From NCBI RefSeq assembly GCF_032362555.1, contig NC_083536.1, positions 9,424,001-9,488,000 on the forward strand: DNA of 64,000 nucleotides. The letters are read 5' to 3'. This document shows positions 51,306 through 60,556 of the stretch, piece after piece. Positions within the stretch are counted from its first letter, which is position 1. The number at the start of each line of letters is the position of its first letter. A program made the translations under genes and the position numbers. This stretch comes from Amyelois transitella. Taxonomy: Eukaryota; Arthropoda; Insecta; Lepidoptera; Pyralidae. The notes beneath the pieces were generated by a model, which saw only the letters and a program-made list of their open reading frames with translations, was not told where the DNA came from and did not search any database.

Positions 51306-54224
51306 TTACAGGAGAGATCCATCAAACCACATCTGAGACATAACATTTTTGAATTTATTAACGTTAGAATTAAATAAATCCAATTCGGGGAGAACTGCAA
51401 GTTTATTTAAAGCCCTAGCAGATCTTATAAAGAATGAGTTTTGCCTATACTTGCACGCACAATACGGAACGTCTAGAAAAGAGGGTATCCTGACCGTACG
51501 AGTAGGAACTTTCAAATTAATTTTATTTAGCAAACCTGGAGTATCTAAGAGACATTGACAAATTTTGATCGTGATTGTGCAGTCGGCAATTTTTCTTCTA
51601 ATATGTAATGGTAGAAAGTGATGTCTATGACAAATTGCTTCGTATGTAGGATCATAACACTTAGTTTTGAATTGCAAGAACTTTAAAAAATTTCTTTGTA
51701 TAGACTCAAGTCTATCTATGTAAATATTGTACTGAGGGTTCCATACTTGAGAGCAATACTCGAGGGAGCTCCGTACCAGAGCACAATACAAGATTTTGTA
51801 AACCTTTACATTACTAAATTGAGAACATGTACGCTTTATAAATCCTAGTGCCATTGAGGCCTTATTAACAATATAGTTTATGTGGCTCTCATAGGTCAGT
51901 TTGGAATCATGTATAATACCCAAATCCCGGATCTCGTCTACCCTTTTCAACTCTCGGCCTAATAAACAGTATTTATAAAGTGTGGGCTTAGTTTTCCTCG
52001 TGAATGATACAAAGTAACACTTATCAACATTCAAGTCCAGCTTATTCCCTTGGCAATACCCGACAAAATTATCTAAGTCTTGTTGAAGTAGCAAACAATC
52101 TGACTCATCTGTAATATTTTTAAATATCTTCATATCATCAGCGTAAAGGAGAATCTCTGAATGTTGGAAGCAAGACCGGACGTCGTTAATGAAGATATTG
52201 AAAAGTAAGGGTCCTAATAGTGAGCCTTGAGGAACACCAGATGGCAACTCATTCCACGCAGATACAAACCCGTTAATAGTTACAGCCTGAGAGCGATTTT
52301 CGATGTAGGACGCAAACCAGCGGAATAGGTTTCCATGAATTCCTGCTGAATAAATTTTTTGGAGCAGAATACAATGGTCAATGCGGTCAAATGCCTTGCT
52401 AAAATCAGTAAAAATAGAATCTACTTGTCCTCCATCATCCATATTAAACGACACAAAGTCTGTAAAACTTAAAAGATTAGATGCAGTCGAACGTTTTTTT
52501 ATAAAGCCGTGCTGCTCTTCAATAAATGAAGTTGCTACAGTTTCATATACTTGTGTATGAATAATATTTTCTAAAATTTTGACAAAAATACACAATTTAG
52601 AAATTGGCCTAAAGTTTTTAATATTATTTTTGCTTCCACTTTTGTGCACGGGAGTAATAAATGCTCGTTTCCATATTTTTGGCACAATACCTTCGACAAT
52701 GGACCTCCTGAAAAGGATCGATAAGGGATGAGATAGACCACTAGCGCAACCAAGAATAAATTTGGCATCTATTAGGTCAGGACCCGCTCCTTTGGATACA
52801 TCAAGAGAAATTAACAGTTTAAAGATCGAATCCGAGTTAATTTCAATGTCCGAAATATTAGTCGTTGGGCTGTTATCGTCAGAAAAACTAGGGAGCGCGT
52901 ATGAAGTGCCAGCTGAACTATTAAGAAAATTTGAATGAAAGAAAGTGGCAAAAAGATTAGAAATATCCTCGCTAGTGTCGGCCGACTGATTGTCAAGATA
53001 TAAGGTTGACGGTAACGAATTAGAACCAAGTCTATTGGCTTTGACAAAAGACCAAAACAATTTTGGCTGCTTAGTTATAGCTTCTTCCGATTGACATATA
53101 TATTTATCATAGCACTCCTTCTCCAACCTCTTTGCCCTTTCACGTAAAAGTTCGAACGTGTCACGATCTGCGATATTCCCATACTTTTTATATTTAATGA
53201 AATACTTATGCTTCTCCTTAAGCAGTTTCTTAAGGGGAGCAGTATACCAGGAAGGAAATTGACCCATTGTTAGTAGTTTCCGAGGAACATGCATATCTCG
53301 CAGGCGATATAAGTGGTTATAGAATATAACCGTAGCATCATCTAAAGAATCATAATTTAAGCAAGCATTCCAGTCAATTTCGTTCAGTGATGAGACTATG
53401 GCTTGGAAATCGGCCTTATCATATAGAAACTTATATCTGGAATTATTGTTAAGTATATCACTGCGTAAAAAAGATAATTCAATTACCAAAGACTTATGAT
53501 GTGGGTCTTCAGGTACCAGGGGGTCTAGGCAATGTGAAACACTAACATTCCCATTGGATAACACATAATCAAGGACACGATTGTTGGTAACATTTCTAAA
53601 ATAATTAAACTGATTGAAATCACACTCAGTCAAAGCATTAAAAAACAATAATTGAGAATCCCCTGTAATCCCACTTGGTCGCAGATCATTAGCATCCCCG
53701 GACCAGTCAATGTTTCTCAGATTAAAGTCACCCATAATTAGAAACGAATCATTCGGGCAAGTATTAAATATGGAAGATAGTTTATCTGAGAAGTCAGTTA
53801 ATTGGCAATTAAATGAGTTACCTAGGGCTTCACTGCAGAGATATAAAGTACAAACGTGCAACTTTAAGTTATCTTTAAGATTTTTGATTTTTAAAGTAAT
53901 AGTAACCCAAATGTCCTCTGCAGAGGAACGCCATTCCGGTCGCTCAACAGCCGCCAGGTCCCTATGAACGGCTAACAGTACCCCCCCGCCGTACTTCTCG
54001 CCAGTCAACTCATAATTCCTATCCCGCCTAAATACAACGTACCGACCGTCAAACAATTCACTATCATTTATACCATTATTTAACCACGACTCCGTCAAGG
54101 AAACAATATCGAAACTTGATTGAAAAACATTACGTTTAAATATATGTGTCTTGGTACGAAGACCTCGAGTATTTTGATAAAATACATTAAAGTTCGAATC
54201 CACTGTTAAAAGGAAAATAATCAT
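51306..54224 (-). CDS. CR1/Jockey-like ORF2: endonuclease-reverse transcriptase, 972 aa, intact
   Basis: The ATG at 54224 opens the frame; endonuclease begins at VFYQNTRGLRTK (N), with IVSLTESWLN (E), FLIMGDFNLRNIDWSGD (D, N) and PHHKSLVIE near its end. RT follows: KGAGPDLIDAKFILGC, KRAFITPVHKSGSKNNI, NFRPISKLCIFVKILE, QHGFIKKRSTASNL, IFTDFSKAFDRIDH, SGVPQGSLLGPLLFNIFIND, and the catalytic LLYADDMKI. The C-terminal thumb (LGIIHDSKLTYESHINYIV; LVRSSLEYCSQVWNP) is complete. No stop or frameshift is visible, so this element may be recently active. Confidence 0.93.
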   Translation of the reverse strand: MIIFLLTVDSNFNVFYQNTRGLRTKTHIFKRNVFQSSFDIVSLTESWLNNGINDSELFDGRYVVFRRDRNYELTGEKYGGGVLLAVHRDLAAVERPEWRSSAEDIWVTITLKIKNLKDNLKLHVCTLYLCSEALGNSFNCQLTDFSDKLSSIFNTCPNDSFLIMGDFNLRNIDWSGDANDLRPSGITGDSQLLFFNALTECDFNQFNYFRNVTNNRVLDYVLSNGNVSVSHCLDPLVPEDPHHKSLVIELSFLRSDILNNNSRYKFLYDKADFQAIVSSLNEIDWNACLNYDSLDDATVIFYNHLYRLRDMHVPRKLLTMGQFPSWYTAPLKKLLKEKHKYFIKYKKYGNIADRDTFELLRERAKRLEKECYDKYICQSEEAITKQPKLFWSFVKANRLGSNSLPSTLYLDNQSADTSEDISNLFATFFHSNFLNSSAGTSYALPSFSDDNSPTTNISDIEINSDSIFKLLISLDVSKGAGPDLIDAKFILGCASGLSHPLSILFRRSIVEGIVPKIWKRAFITPVHKSGSKNNIKNFRPISKLCIFVKILENIIHTQVYETVATSFIEEQHGFIKKRSTASNLLSFTDFVSFNMDDGGQVDSIFTDFSKAFDRIDHCILLQKIYSAGIHGNLFRWFASYIENRSQAVTINGFVSAWNELPSGVPQGSLLGPLLFNIFINDVRSCFQHSEILLYADDMKIFKNITDESDCLLLQQDLDNFVGYCQGNKLDLNVDKCYFVSFTRKTKPTLYKYCLLGRELKRVDEIRDLGIIHDSKLTYESHINYIVNKASMALGFIKRTCSQFSNVKVYKILYCALVRSSLEYCSQVWNPQYNIYIDRLESIQRNFLKFLQFKTKCYDPTYEAICHRHHFLPLHIRRKIADCTITIKICQCLLDTPGLLNKINLKVPTRTVRIPSFLDVPYCACKYRQNSFFIRSARALNKLAVLPELDLFNSNVNKFKNVMSQMWFDGSLL

Positions 54225-54875
54225 AACTAAAGTGAAGCTGTATTAAAAAACAAAAAAAAAAAAAAAAAAAAAAGAAGATTTCAATAAGTAAGTTGGAACC
54301 CACTACTTTTTTATGCAATAAAACAAAAGTTAAATTATAAGAACGAAAAATTGCGTAAAAAGAATATTCAAAATCTATCTTTAAATAGTGTAAATAATAA
54401 TATTTTATCAGGATATAGTGTGAATAACAGAATATATATTCCAGCAAAATACTCCTTATGGCCCAATTCAATAGAACTTTAGGCATAGAAGTGATGCTGC
54501 AATAGAAATAACTAAAATCATAAGCAAATAAATGCCAGCGAACGGTAGGCCGCGTTATCGCATAACTAGCCCGCAAAATAACACGCAGACTACATGTAAA
54601 CAAATGACGTAGCGCGCAGGAATAACAAAATAGCATTGAAGCGTACATTGCCAGACGCGCGCACAGCCGGAGCCGCAGCACGGACTGGCGATGGCGAATA
54701 TACGCGTCGCTTGCTCGCAGAAACCGGTTGCCCGCTCCCCCACCGAACCAACACGCATAAAAACACAACACAAAGAATGCGCTTGTGGCTCTCAAACTGT
54801 TTACAAATTTACTAAGGATTATAACTAAGTAGTAATATATGTATAGATTATAATAAAAGTAAAAAGTTAATATTA
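54225..54875 (-). other. Inter-ORF region of the CR1/Jockey-like element with an A23 tract
   Basis: An uninterrupted run of 23 A (54252-54274, plus strand) lies just upstream of ORF2. Next to it are AT-rich DNA and a GC-richer patch (54535-54770). The 650-bp gap between ORFs is long for this type of element. A 260-codon open frame on the minus strand here is low-complexity and not convincing. Confidence 0.5.
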
Positions 54876-55805
54876 TTATACTATTTTTAGGAGATCTTTT
54901 TCGTTTTTTATAATAAAAATTTGTGACGTGTCGGATTTTCTGGCCATTACCTTCGAATGCTTTACCCAAATGTATCGGAAATCCTTTTCTCGAGCTAAGG
55001 CTCTTGCTTTACTTAACAGCGCCTTGTTCTTCTGAGTCAGGTGGTCGTTTACATAAAATTGACCTGTTGCAGAGAAACCCAAATCAGTCAGCATCAACTC
55101 CTTTCTTCTACGCGCTGATGCCACAAGGTCTTCCTTAGTATATCGACTATTAAATGCAATAATAATCGGTTTTTCTGCATTCGGCACCCGAGTAGGTATT
55201 CTCGCGATATAATTGATGTCTTCCTTTCTGATCGGAAAATTGCTCATGTCACCGATCTTCTGAGCAATCTCGTACAGATTCTCACCCCTTTTGAGGGGAA
55301 TCCCACGGATCTCGACATTATTGGCTCTTGCCCATTGATCTCTTTCTTCCATCTCCTGCTTCAACCTACTCACTTCCGCCTGTAAGTTCGGGATCCTATT
55401 AGCAATCTTCTCAACATTTGACACACGCGCATCCAAAGTCGACACAACTGCAGTGAAGTCACTTATAGAATTGTGTGCCATTTCCACAGATGTTTTCAAA
55501 TCCGCTATTTCAGACTTGATGCTTTTGACATCATCCACCAGGGTTTTCAATGGCACAAGGTCGAATATTATTTGGTTCAACTTCTCCTGCATCCTGTCTA
55601 GTTGAGAAGGCGAAGGCGATGTTGTCGCAGGTGATAGCGAAGACCCAGTCTTACATGTAGGACACCGCCAAAAATTCTTTCGGTCACCCAATCTTCTGTA
55701 TCCATTCTCAGTGATACCGGCACAAGCGAAGTCGTACTGTTTACTGCAGATACTGCAGACGGGCCCGTCCGTATGTTTAACGTTGCAGTTTGCACACGTA
55801 AACAT
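54876..55805 (-). CDS. CR1/Jockey-like ORF1: PHD-type zinc finger, coiled coil, RNA-binding domain (309 aa)
   Basis: The ATG at 55805 (MFTCANCNVK) is chosen because the longer frame starts from TTG. Residues 1-55 hold a Cys-rich PHD-like finger (CANCNVKHTDGPVCSIC...WRCPTC). Residues ~75-190 form a long coiled coil (PLKTLVDDVKSIKSEIADLK; LQAEVSRLKQEMEERDQW). The region ~180-300 (NNVEIRGIPLKRGENLYEI; LTDLGFSATGQFYVNDHLT) resembles the RRM/C-terminal domain of L1-type ORF1 proteins. Such proteins trimerise and coat the element RNA. No break is seen. Confidence 0.83.
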   Translation of the reverse strand: MFTCANCNVKHTDGPVCSICSKQYDFACAGITENGYRRLGDRKNFWRCPTCKTGSSLSPATTSPSPSQLDRMQEKLNQIIFDLVPLKTLVDDVKSIKSEIADLKTSVEMAHNSISDFTAVVSTLDARVSNVEKIANRIPNLQAEVSRLKQEMEERDQWARANNVEIRGIPLKRGENLYEIAQKIGDMSNFPIRKEDINYIARIPTRVPNAEKPIIIAFNSRYTKEDLVASARRRKELMLTDLGFSATGQFYVNDHLTQKNKALLSKARALAREKDFRYIWVKHSKVMARKSDTSQIFIIKNEKDLLKIV

Positions 55806-55879
55806 TGCTAATTTATATAATATGGAAACTTTGAGAAACACTGGAATATAGCTATTTAACAGACAAGTGTGTGCGCTCA

Positions 55880-56731
55880 CCAACGATGCCGGACGGCGAC
55901 TGATATCACCAGTAAATGGTCCGAGTCAATGCCAGCACCGCGATATGCACGGGTATCCAGCACTTTGTTCTTCAATCTTTCATCTACAATCACAAAGTCT
56001 ATCATACTTTTTAAAATACCTTCCACTCTTGTGTAGGTGTGGATCTCTTTATGTTGAAACATTGAGTTCGACACAAAAAGATCCCACTCTAGACAAATTT
56101 CTAATACACTTCTTCCATTATCATTCACCTTTTCGTCACCAAACGCACCAAGCACCTTTTCATATCCATCACGCTTTACACCCACCCATCCATTAAAATC
56201 ACCTAACATAATAATCTTCTCATTTGGCTTGGTAACTTTCAATACTTCTCTTACACTATTCCAGAACTCCTCGTTTTCGCTTTTTGCTGATGTTGTACCC
56301 CTCGAACCCACATCCCAAGGTGCATAAACACCTAGAACGAAGATCCGAGTGATTCCAACTTTCAGCCTAATCCATAGAAGACGAGGGCTGACACACTCAT
56401 ACTCATTCACGCACTCAGCCATTCGTGCAGAAAGAATTAGACCGACCCCTTGACAGCCTCGGCTGGTACTGGAAATTCCAGACCAATACGCCGTGTAAGG
56501 GCCGTGCTGCGTCGCGTCGCATCCTTTCCGCTTCGTTTCATTCACGCACAACACATCCAAACGTCTTTCATCCATCATCTGGCATACTTCCTCAATCTTA
56601 TCCTTCATTCCTCCTCTTACATTCATCGTCGCAAAGCGGCTTTCAGCAGACCGCATACCGCTCCCGCCGGGAACGAGACGTGATGGGGTGCGGACACCAT
56701 CGCCGCCATTTCTATGCTTTTTAAGGTTCAT
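55880..56731 (-). pseudogene. RTE-like element: APE endonuclease part
   Basis: Opens MNLKKHRNGGDGVRT at 56731 and encodes the endonuclease landmarks: SRFATMNVRGGMKDKI (N), VLCVNETKRKG (E), IIMLGDFNGWVGVK (D, N), SMIDFVIVD and GIDSDHLLV (S-D-H). Coding stops matching at 55880, where the nested element begins, and resumes as RWRHRVREQTSALERV near 51007. The host gene has an 8-bp direct repeat (CCAACGAT / CCAGCGAT, one mismatch) at the junction. Confidence 0.9.
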
Positions 56732-57039
56732 AATGCGATTCCCACGAGACGCTAGGGAAAAATTTTGTCCGCCCCAGCAGAGCCCCGCATGCCAGGGTAA
56801 GGCTAGCCATTACCTGGGGGTCGCCCAACCCCATGGCGGAAGTGGCACGCTCGAGACTAGGCTCGCCCCTAGCCATGCATCCATCGGCGCGGCAGACCTT
56901 AGATTGGCAGGGATTTACATTAAAGAGGAATCCCAAGTCTATCCCTTAGTCGGCTCTTACGACATCCGTGGGAAAGAGATGGAGTGGTCCTATTCTTTTG
57001 TAATGGTGCCGGGAACCACACGGCACATGAATCAGGAAT

Positions 57040-57186
57040 GTACAACAAAATAATGTTTGATGGTTAGAATGAATCATGTGTAAAAATTGTGTTCGGTGTG
57101 TGATGAATTTTATAATGGAGTCAGGTAAGTGCATTCGACTAATGTTTTGTGGTTAGAATGAATCGAATTCCCAATAAACATCTACT
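57040..57186. repeat. Polinton right terminal inverted repeat
   Basis: Complement of the left terminus, without the hairpin. It ends CATCTACT and is followed by the target duplication ATTGAC. An inner partial duplication of TGGTTAGAATGAATC (57060 and 57151) is visible. Confidence 0.85.
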
Positions 57187-58587
57187 ATTGACTTCAGGGA
57201 TCTAAATAAGATTATTCTTCCACAACCTCAACCTTTTCCTCTTATAGAGGATCTAATGGTTAAAACTGTTAACTGTAAGTTTTTCACTACCCTTGACATA
57301 AACTCTGCTTTTTGGTCAATACCATTGAGGATCAGTGACAGAAAGAAGACAGGTTTTGTTACACAAGAAGGTCATTATCATTGGAATTGCCTTCTGTTTG
57401 GACTGAAAACATCTCCAGCAATTTTCCAAAGAATCCTCACGAATATAATAAGAAAACATAACCTGTCGAATTTTGTGATGAACTACATAGATGATATTAT
57501 GGTATTTTCGAAAACTTTTGATGAACATATGGAACATCTATCAAAACTTCTAGATGCAATTGCTGAAGAAGGATTCCGTTTGAAATTAACAAAATGCAAA
57601 TTTGCAGCACAATCATTGAAGTTCTTGGGCCATGTAATCAAAGGTAATACAGAAACACCTCTGAAAGGTAACCTCAGATCTATATCAGAATTTTCAGCAC
57701 CACAAAACAAAAACAAGGAAGACAATTTCTGGGAAAAATTAATTTTTATAATAAATATATTCCTAATGCTGCAATAACTCTTGATCCGATACACAATTTA
57801 CTAAGAAAAAACATTAATTATGATTGGTCAGAAGAATGTGAAAGAGCTTTCCAAACAATAAAAAAACATTTATGCTCGGCTCATACATACATACATACGG
57901 TCACGTCTATATCCCTTGCGGGGTAGACAGAGCCAACAGTCTTGAAAAGATTGAATGGCCACGTTCAGCTATTTGGCTTAATGATAGAATTGAGATTCAA
58001 ATTGTAACAGGTTGCTAGCCCATCGCCTAAAGAAAATCCCAAGTTTGTAAGCCTATCCCTTAGTCGCCTTTTACGACATCCATGGGAAAGAGATGGAGTG
58101 GTCCTATTCTTTTTTGTATTGGTGCCGGGAACCACACGGCTCGGCTCCTATTCTGGCTATTTTCGATCGAGAGGCGCCGACCTTTATTTATACAGATGCA
58201 AGTATAAAAGGAATTGGTGCAATACTGAAACAAACACAGAAGTGTGGAGAAATCAAACCAGTAGCATACTTTTCAAAAAAATTGAATGAATCACAAAAAA
58301 AAGAAAGCCATATTTTTAGAATGTTTAGCTATAAAAGAAAGTTTAAAATTTTGGCAACACTGGCTAATAGGTAACTCATTTACAATTTATACGGACCTTA
58401 TATCTCTGGAAAAATTTGAACATAAGGAACAGAACAGATGATGAACTAGGAGACATGACTCATTACTTATCGCAATATAACTTTATAACAAAGTACAACC
58501 CAGGTCGAAATAATACAGAGGCAGACTGTTTAAGCAGAAATCCTGTGTATGAAAGCCATGAAAACCAAGAAGATAATTTGAAAACAG
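57187..58587 (+). pseudogene. pol: Gypsy-2 reverse transcriptase and RNase H, central part
   Basis: After the Polinton, RT continues: FRDLNKIILPQPQPFPLIED, TTLDINSAFWSIPL, LLFGLKTSPAIFQRIL, the catalytic YIDDIMVFS, and FLGHVIKGNTE. A frameshift near 57700 leads into RQFLGKINFYNKYIPNAA and WSEECERAFQTIKKHLCSA. A short retroposon (57883-58138) then interrupts it. RNase H resumes with APILAIFDREAPTFIYTDAS and VAYFSKKLNESQ, is broken again near 58300, and ends YNPGRNNTEADCLSRNP. The Harbinger-2 insertion follows at 58588. Confidence 0.87.
57883..58138 (-). mobile_element. Short RTE-related retroposon, full copy with 9-bp target duplication
   Basis: GCTCGGCTC is duplicated at 57874-57882 and 58139-58147. 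On the minus strand it runs from CCGTGTGGTTCCCGGCACCA to GGGATATAGACGTGACCGTA plus a (TATG)n tail. It interrupts Gypsy-2 between HLCSA and PILAIF. It has no ORF. Confidence 0.92.
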
Positions 58588-58701
58588 CAGGTTTACTCTC
58601 GACTCGCAATGCCAATACACAATGCCAATCTCAATGCAAGAAACGTCATTTGGCACTCTTGAATTTCACACTACATTTTTGCTTGTAAAAAAGTGCATAC
58701 A

Positions 58702-60167
58702 ATGGCTCGTTTGGTGTTGCAAAGTGTAATTTTCAGTGATGCCTGTAGAAAGGATTTGCGAGAAACGCGTAATTTGCGTAGGATTGCTCGGTACGCCGAT
58801 AAAGCACTTGCTATGAGTGATGACGAATTTAAGCGAAATTATCGTGTCACCAACATTGTTCCATTATTTTATCAAGAGCTAACACCCTTGATGCAAGCTC
58901 CTAAAAGAAGAAGTGATATCAGTACAAAATACAAGGTAATTTTGTTTTAAATTATGTGAATACTTTGTGATACAAACAAGTTTGCAAAAGTACCTAATTG
59001 CTTAATTAATTGGTTTTGGTCTACAGATACTAGTAGCACTTTCATTCTATGCAACTGGCAGCTACCAACGCCTAGTAGGATGTTCACTAGGTACTCCCAT
59101 GTCGCAGCAATCAGTATCTCGGGCATTGAGGGATGTGACAGCAGCATTGAATCACCCGACAATCCTGCATAAATACATAAAATTTCCTCAAACTGTTCCA
59201 GAACGCAATGTTATTAAAAGAAGGTATATAAATTGTGTTTAAGACATGACAATTTATTTTATTTGGCAGATAAATGTGTGTTAATATCTATGTTTGTTGT
59301 AGGTTTTATGAAAAATTTCGCATTCCTGTAGTAATAGGATGCATAGATGGAACCCATGTGGCAATAGTACATCCTGCTGAAAATGAAGAAAGATATTTTA
59401 ACAGAAAACATTTCCATTCAAGAAATGTATTAATAGTATGTATCCCTTTTATATGTTTATTACATAAATTCATAATAAGCTTATTTTATATTACCACAAC
59501 ATATATTATTTATTTATTTTTGTTACAGATCTGTGACGCGGACTTAAATATATTAAGTGTAGATGCAGCATTTGGAGGTGCATCACATGATAGTTTTATC
59601 TGGAACCAGCATCCAGTAAAAGATCATCTCATACAATTGATTAATGCTGGTGAATCTGTAACTTTACTTAGTAAATTTTTTTTTTATATTGATATAGGTA
59701 AATTTACCATACTTTATTATGTACATTTTGTAAAAAAACACTACTATTTTAGGGGATTCTGGGTATGCACAATATAACTACAGGAATATATGATGACGCC
59801 GATCATGGATGCTGCTGCAGGTTCTCCAGGGGAGCATTATACTAAAATGCATGTGACAGCACGCAACACAGTTGTGCGAACTATTGGAGTGCTCAAAAAT
59901 TGTTGGAGATGTTTGTTGGGGCATAGAGTATTATTACATTACCACCCTGATGTTGCAGCAAAAATCATAAATGCTTGCTGCGTGCTCCACAATATGTGTA
60001 ACCGGGCTCATTTAATAATGGAAGATGAGGACACTGACAACATCAGCATACCGAGATTTGTTTTAGAACCTGCACAGCAAGAGAGAGGTGGAGCTTCTAT
60101 AGAGCTGCAAAGGGGTATAGAAGCTAGCGCAAACCTCGTGCGACAATTGTGGGCAGCCCGTGTTTGA
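58702..60167 (+). pseudogene. Harbinger-2 DDE transposase, catalytically defective
   Basis: Exon-like blocks 58702-58935, 59027-59223, 59303-59435 and 59529-~59668, plus a final block from ~59755, have consensus splice sites. VVIGCIDGTHVAIV carries the first Asp and DSGYAQY the second. In the third motif the family's Glu is replaced: ARNTVVRTIGVLKNCWRCL has Val where Harbinger-1 has Glu in LIENTFGRLKNRW. A frameshift near 59785 separates DSGYAQYNYRN from MMTPIMDAAAGSPGEHY. The C-terminus CCVLHNMCNRAHL is intact. The gene is therefore dead by two criteria. Confidence 0.85.
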
Positions 60168-60267
60168 TGTGTTGCAATATCATCTCAGTAGTAAAGGCTG
60201 TTGACATACACCGGTTGTGTATGCAACATGACAGGACGCATTTCATTTTTATATTACTAATATAATC

Positions 60268-60513
60268 TACATACATACATACATAAAGTCACGTCTATAT
60301 TCCTTACGGGGTAAACAGAGCCAATAGTCCCGAAAAGACTGAATGGCCACATTCAGCTGCTCGGCTTAATGATGAAATTGAGATCCAAATAGTGACAGGT
60401 TGCTAGCCCATCGCCTAAAAAAAGAATCACAAGTATGTCGTAAGTCGCCTTTTACGACATCCATGGGAAAGAAATGGAGTGGTCCTATTCTTTTTTGTAT
60501 TGGTGCCGGGAAT
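60268..60513 (-). mobile_element. Short RTE-related retroposon inside Harbinger-2
   Basis: About 85-90% similar by eye to 57883-58138. A CATACATACATACATA tract begins it on the plus strand and GGTGCCGGGAATATT ends it. It lies between the two Harbinger-2 genes. The target duplication is unclear in AT-rich DNA. Confidence 0.85.
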
Positions 60514-60556
60514 ATTAAAAAAATATTAAATTATTTAATTAGGTATATTTATTAGA

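Larger units (their letters stand above)
51016..55879 (-). mobile_element. CR1/Jockey-like non-LTR retrotransposon, both ORFs intact (minus strand)
   Basis: Flanked by the near-identical octamers CCAGCGAT (51008-51015) and CCAACGAT (55880-55887). The 3' end carries an (ATTTT)n tail on the plus strand at 51036-51060. ORF1 and ORF2 are both open. It sits inside the RTE-like element, which sits inside the Polinton. Confidence 0.83.
48722..57021 (-). mobile_element. RTE-like non-LTR retrotransposon (minus strand), full-length but split
   Basis: The 3' end on the left is a (CATA)n tract (48741-48760) followed by CGCCTCTTTCCCGGAGGGGT. The 5' end on the right reads CCGTGTGGTTCCCGGCACCA on the minus strand. 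Endonuclease (56731-55877) and RT (51007-48764) are one gene interrupted by the CR1/Jockey-like element at 51016-55879. Short retroposons in the window share both of its ends. Confidence 0.85.
36515..57186. mobile_element. Polinton/Maverick element, 20.7 kb with nested retrotransposons; AG...CT ends, TSD ATTGAC
   Basis: The element starts AGTAGATG and ends CATCTACT and is flanked by a perfect 6-bp duplication, ATTGAC (36509-36514 and 57187-57192). Six-bp duplications and AG/CT termini are Polinton hallmarks. The terminal inverted repeat extends roughly 130-150 bp. Without the nested R1-like, RTE-like and CR1-like elements it is about 8.5 kb. The minus-strand gene module at 44077-48615 has ATPase, integrase and capsid-related genes. 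No protein-primed DNA polymerase B, maturation protease or complete major capsid gene is visible. Confidence 0.9.

Noticed and set aside
54187-54969. 260-aa minus-strand ORF between the CR1/Jockey-like ORF1 and ORF2
   Set aside because: Low-complexity Phe/Tyr/Cys-rich translation of AT-rich DNA including the poly-A tract; it overlaps both real ORFs in another frame.
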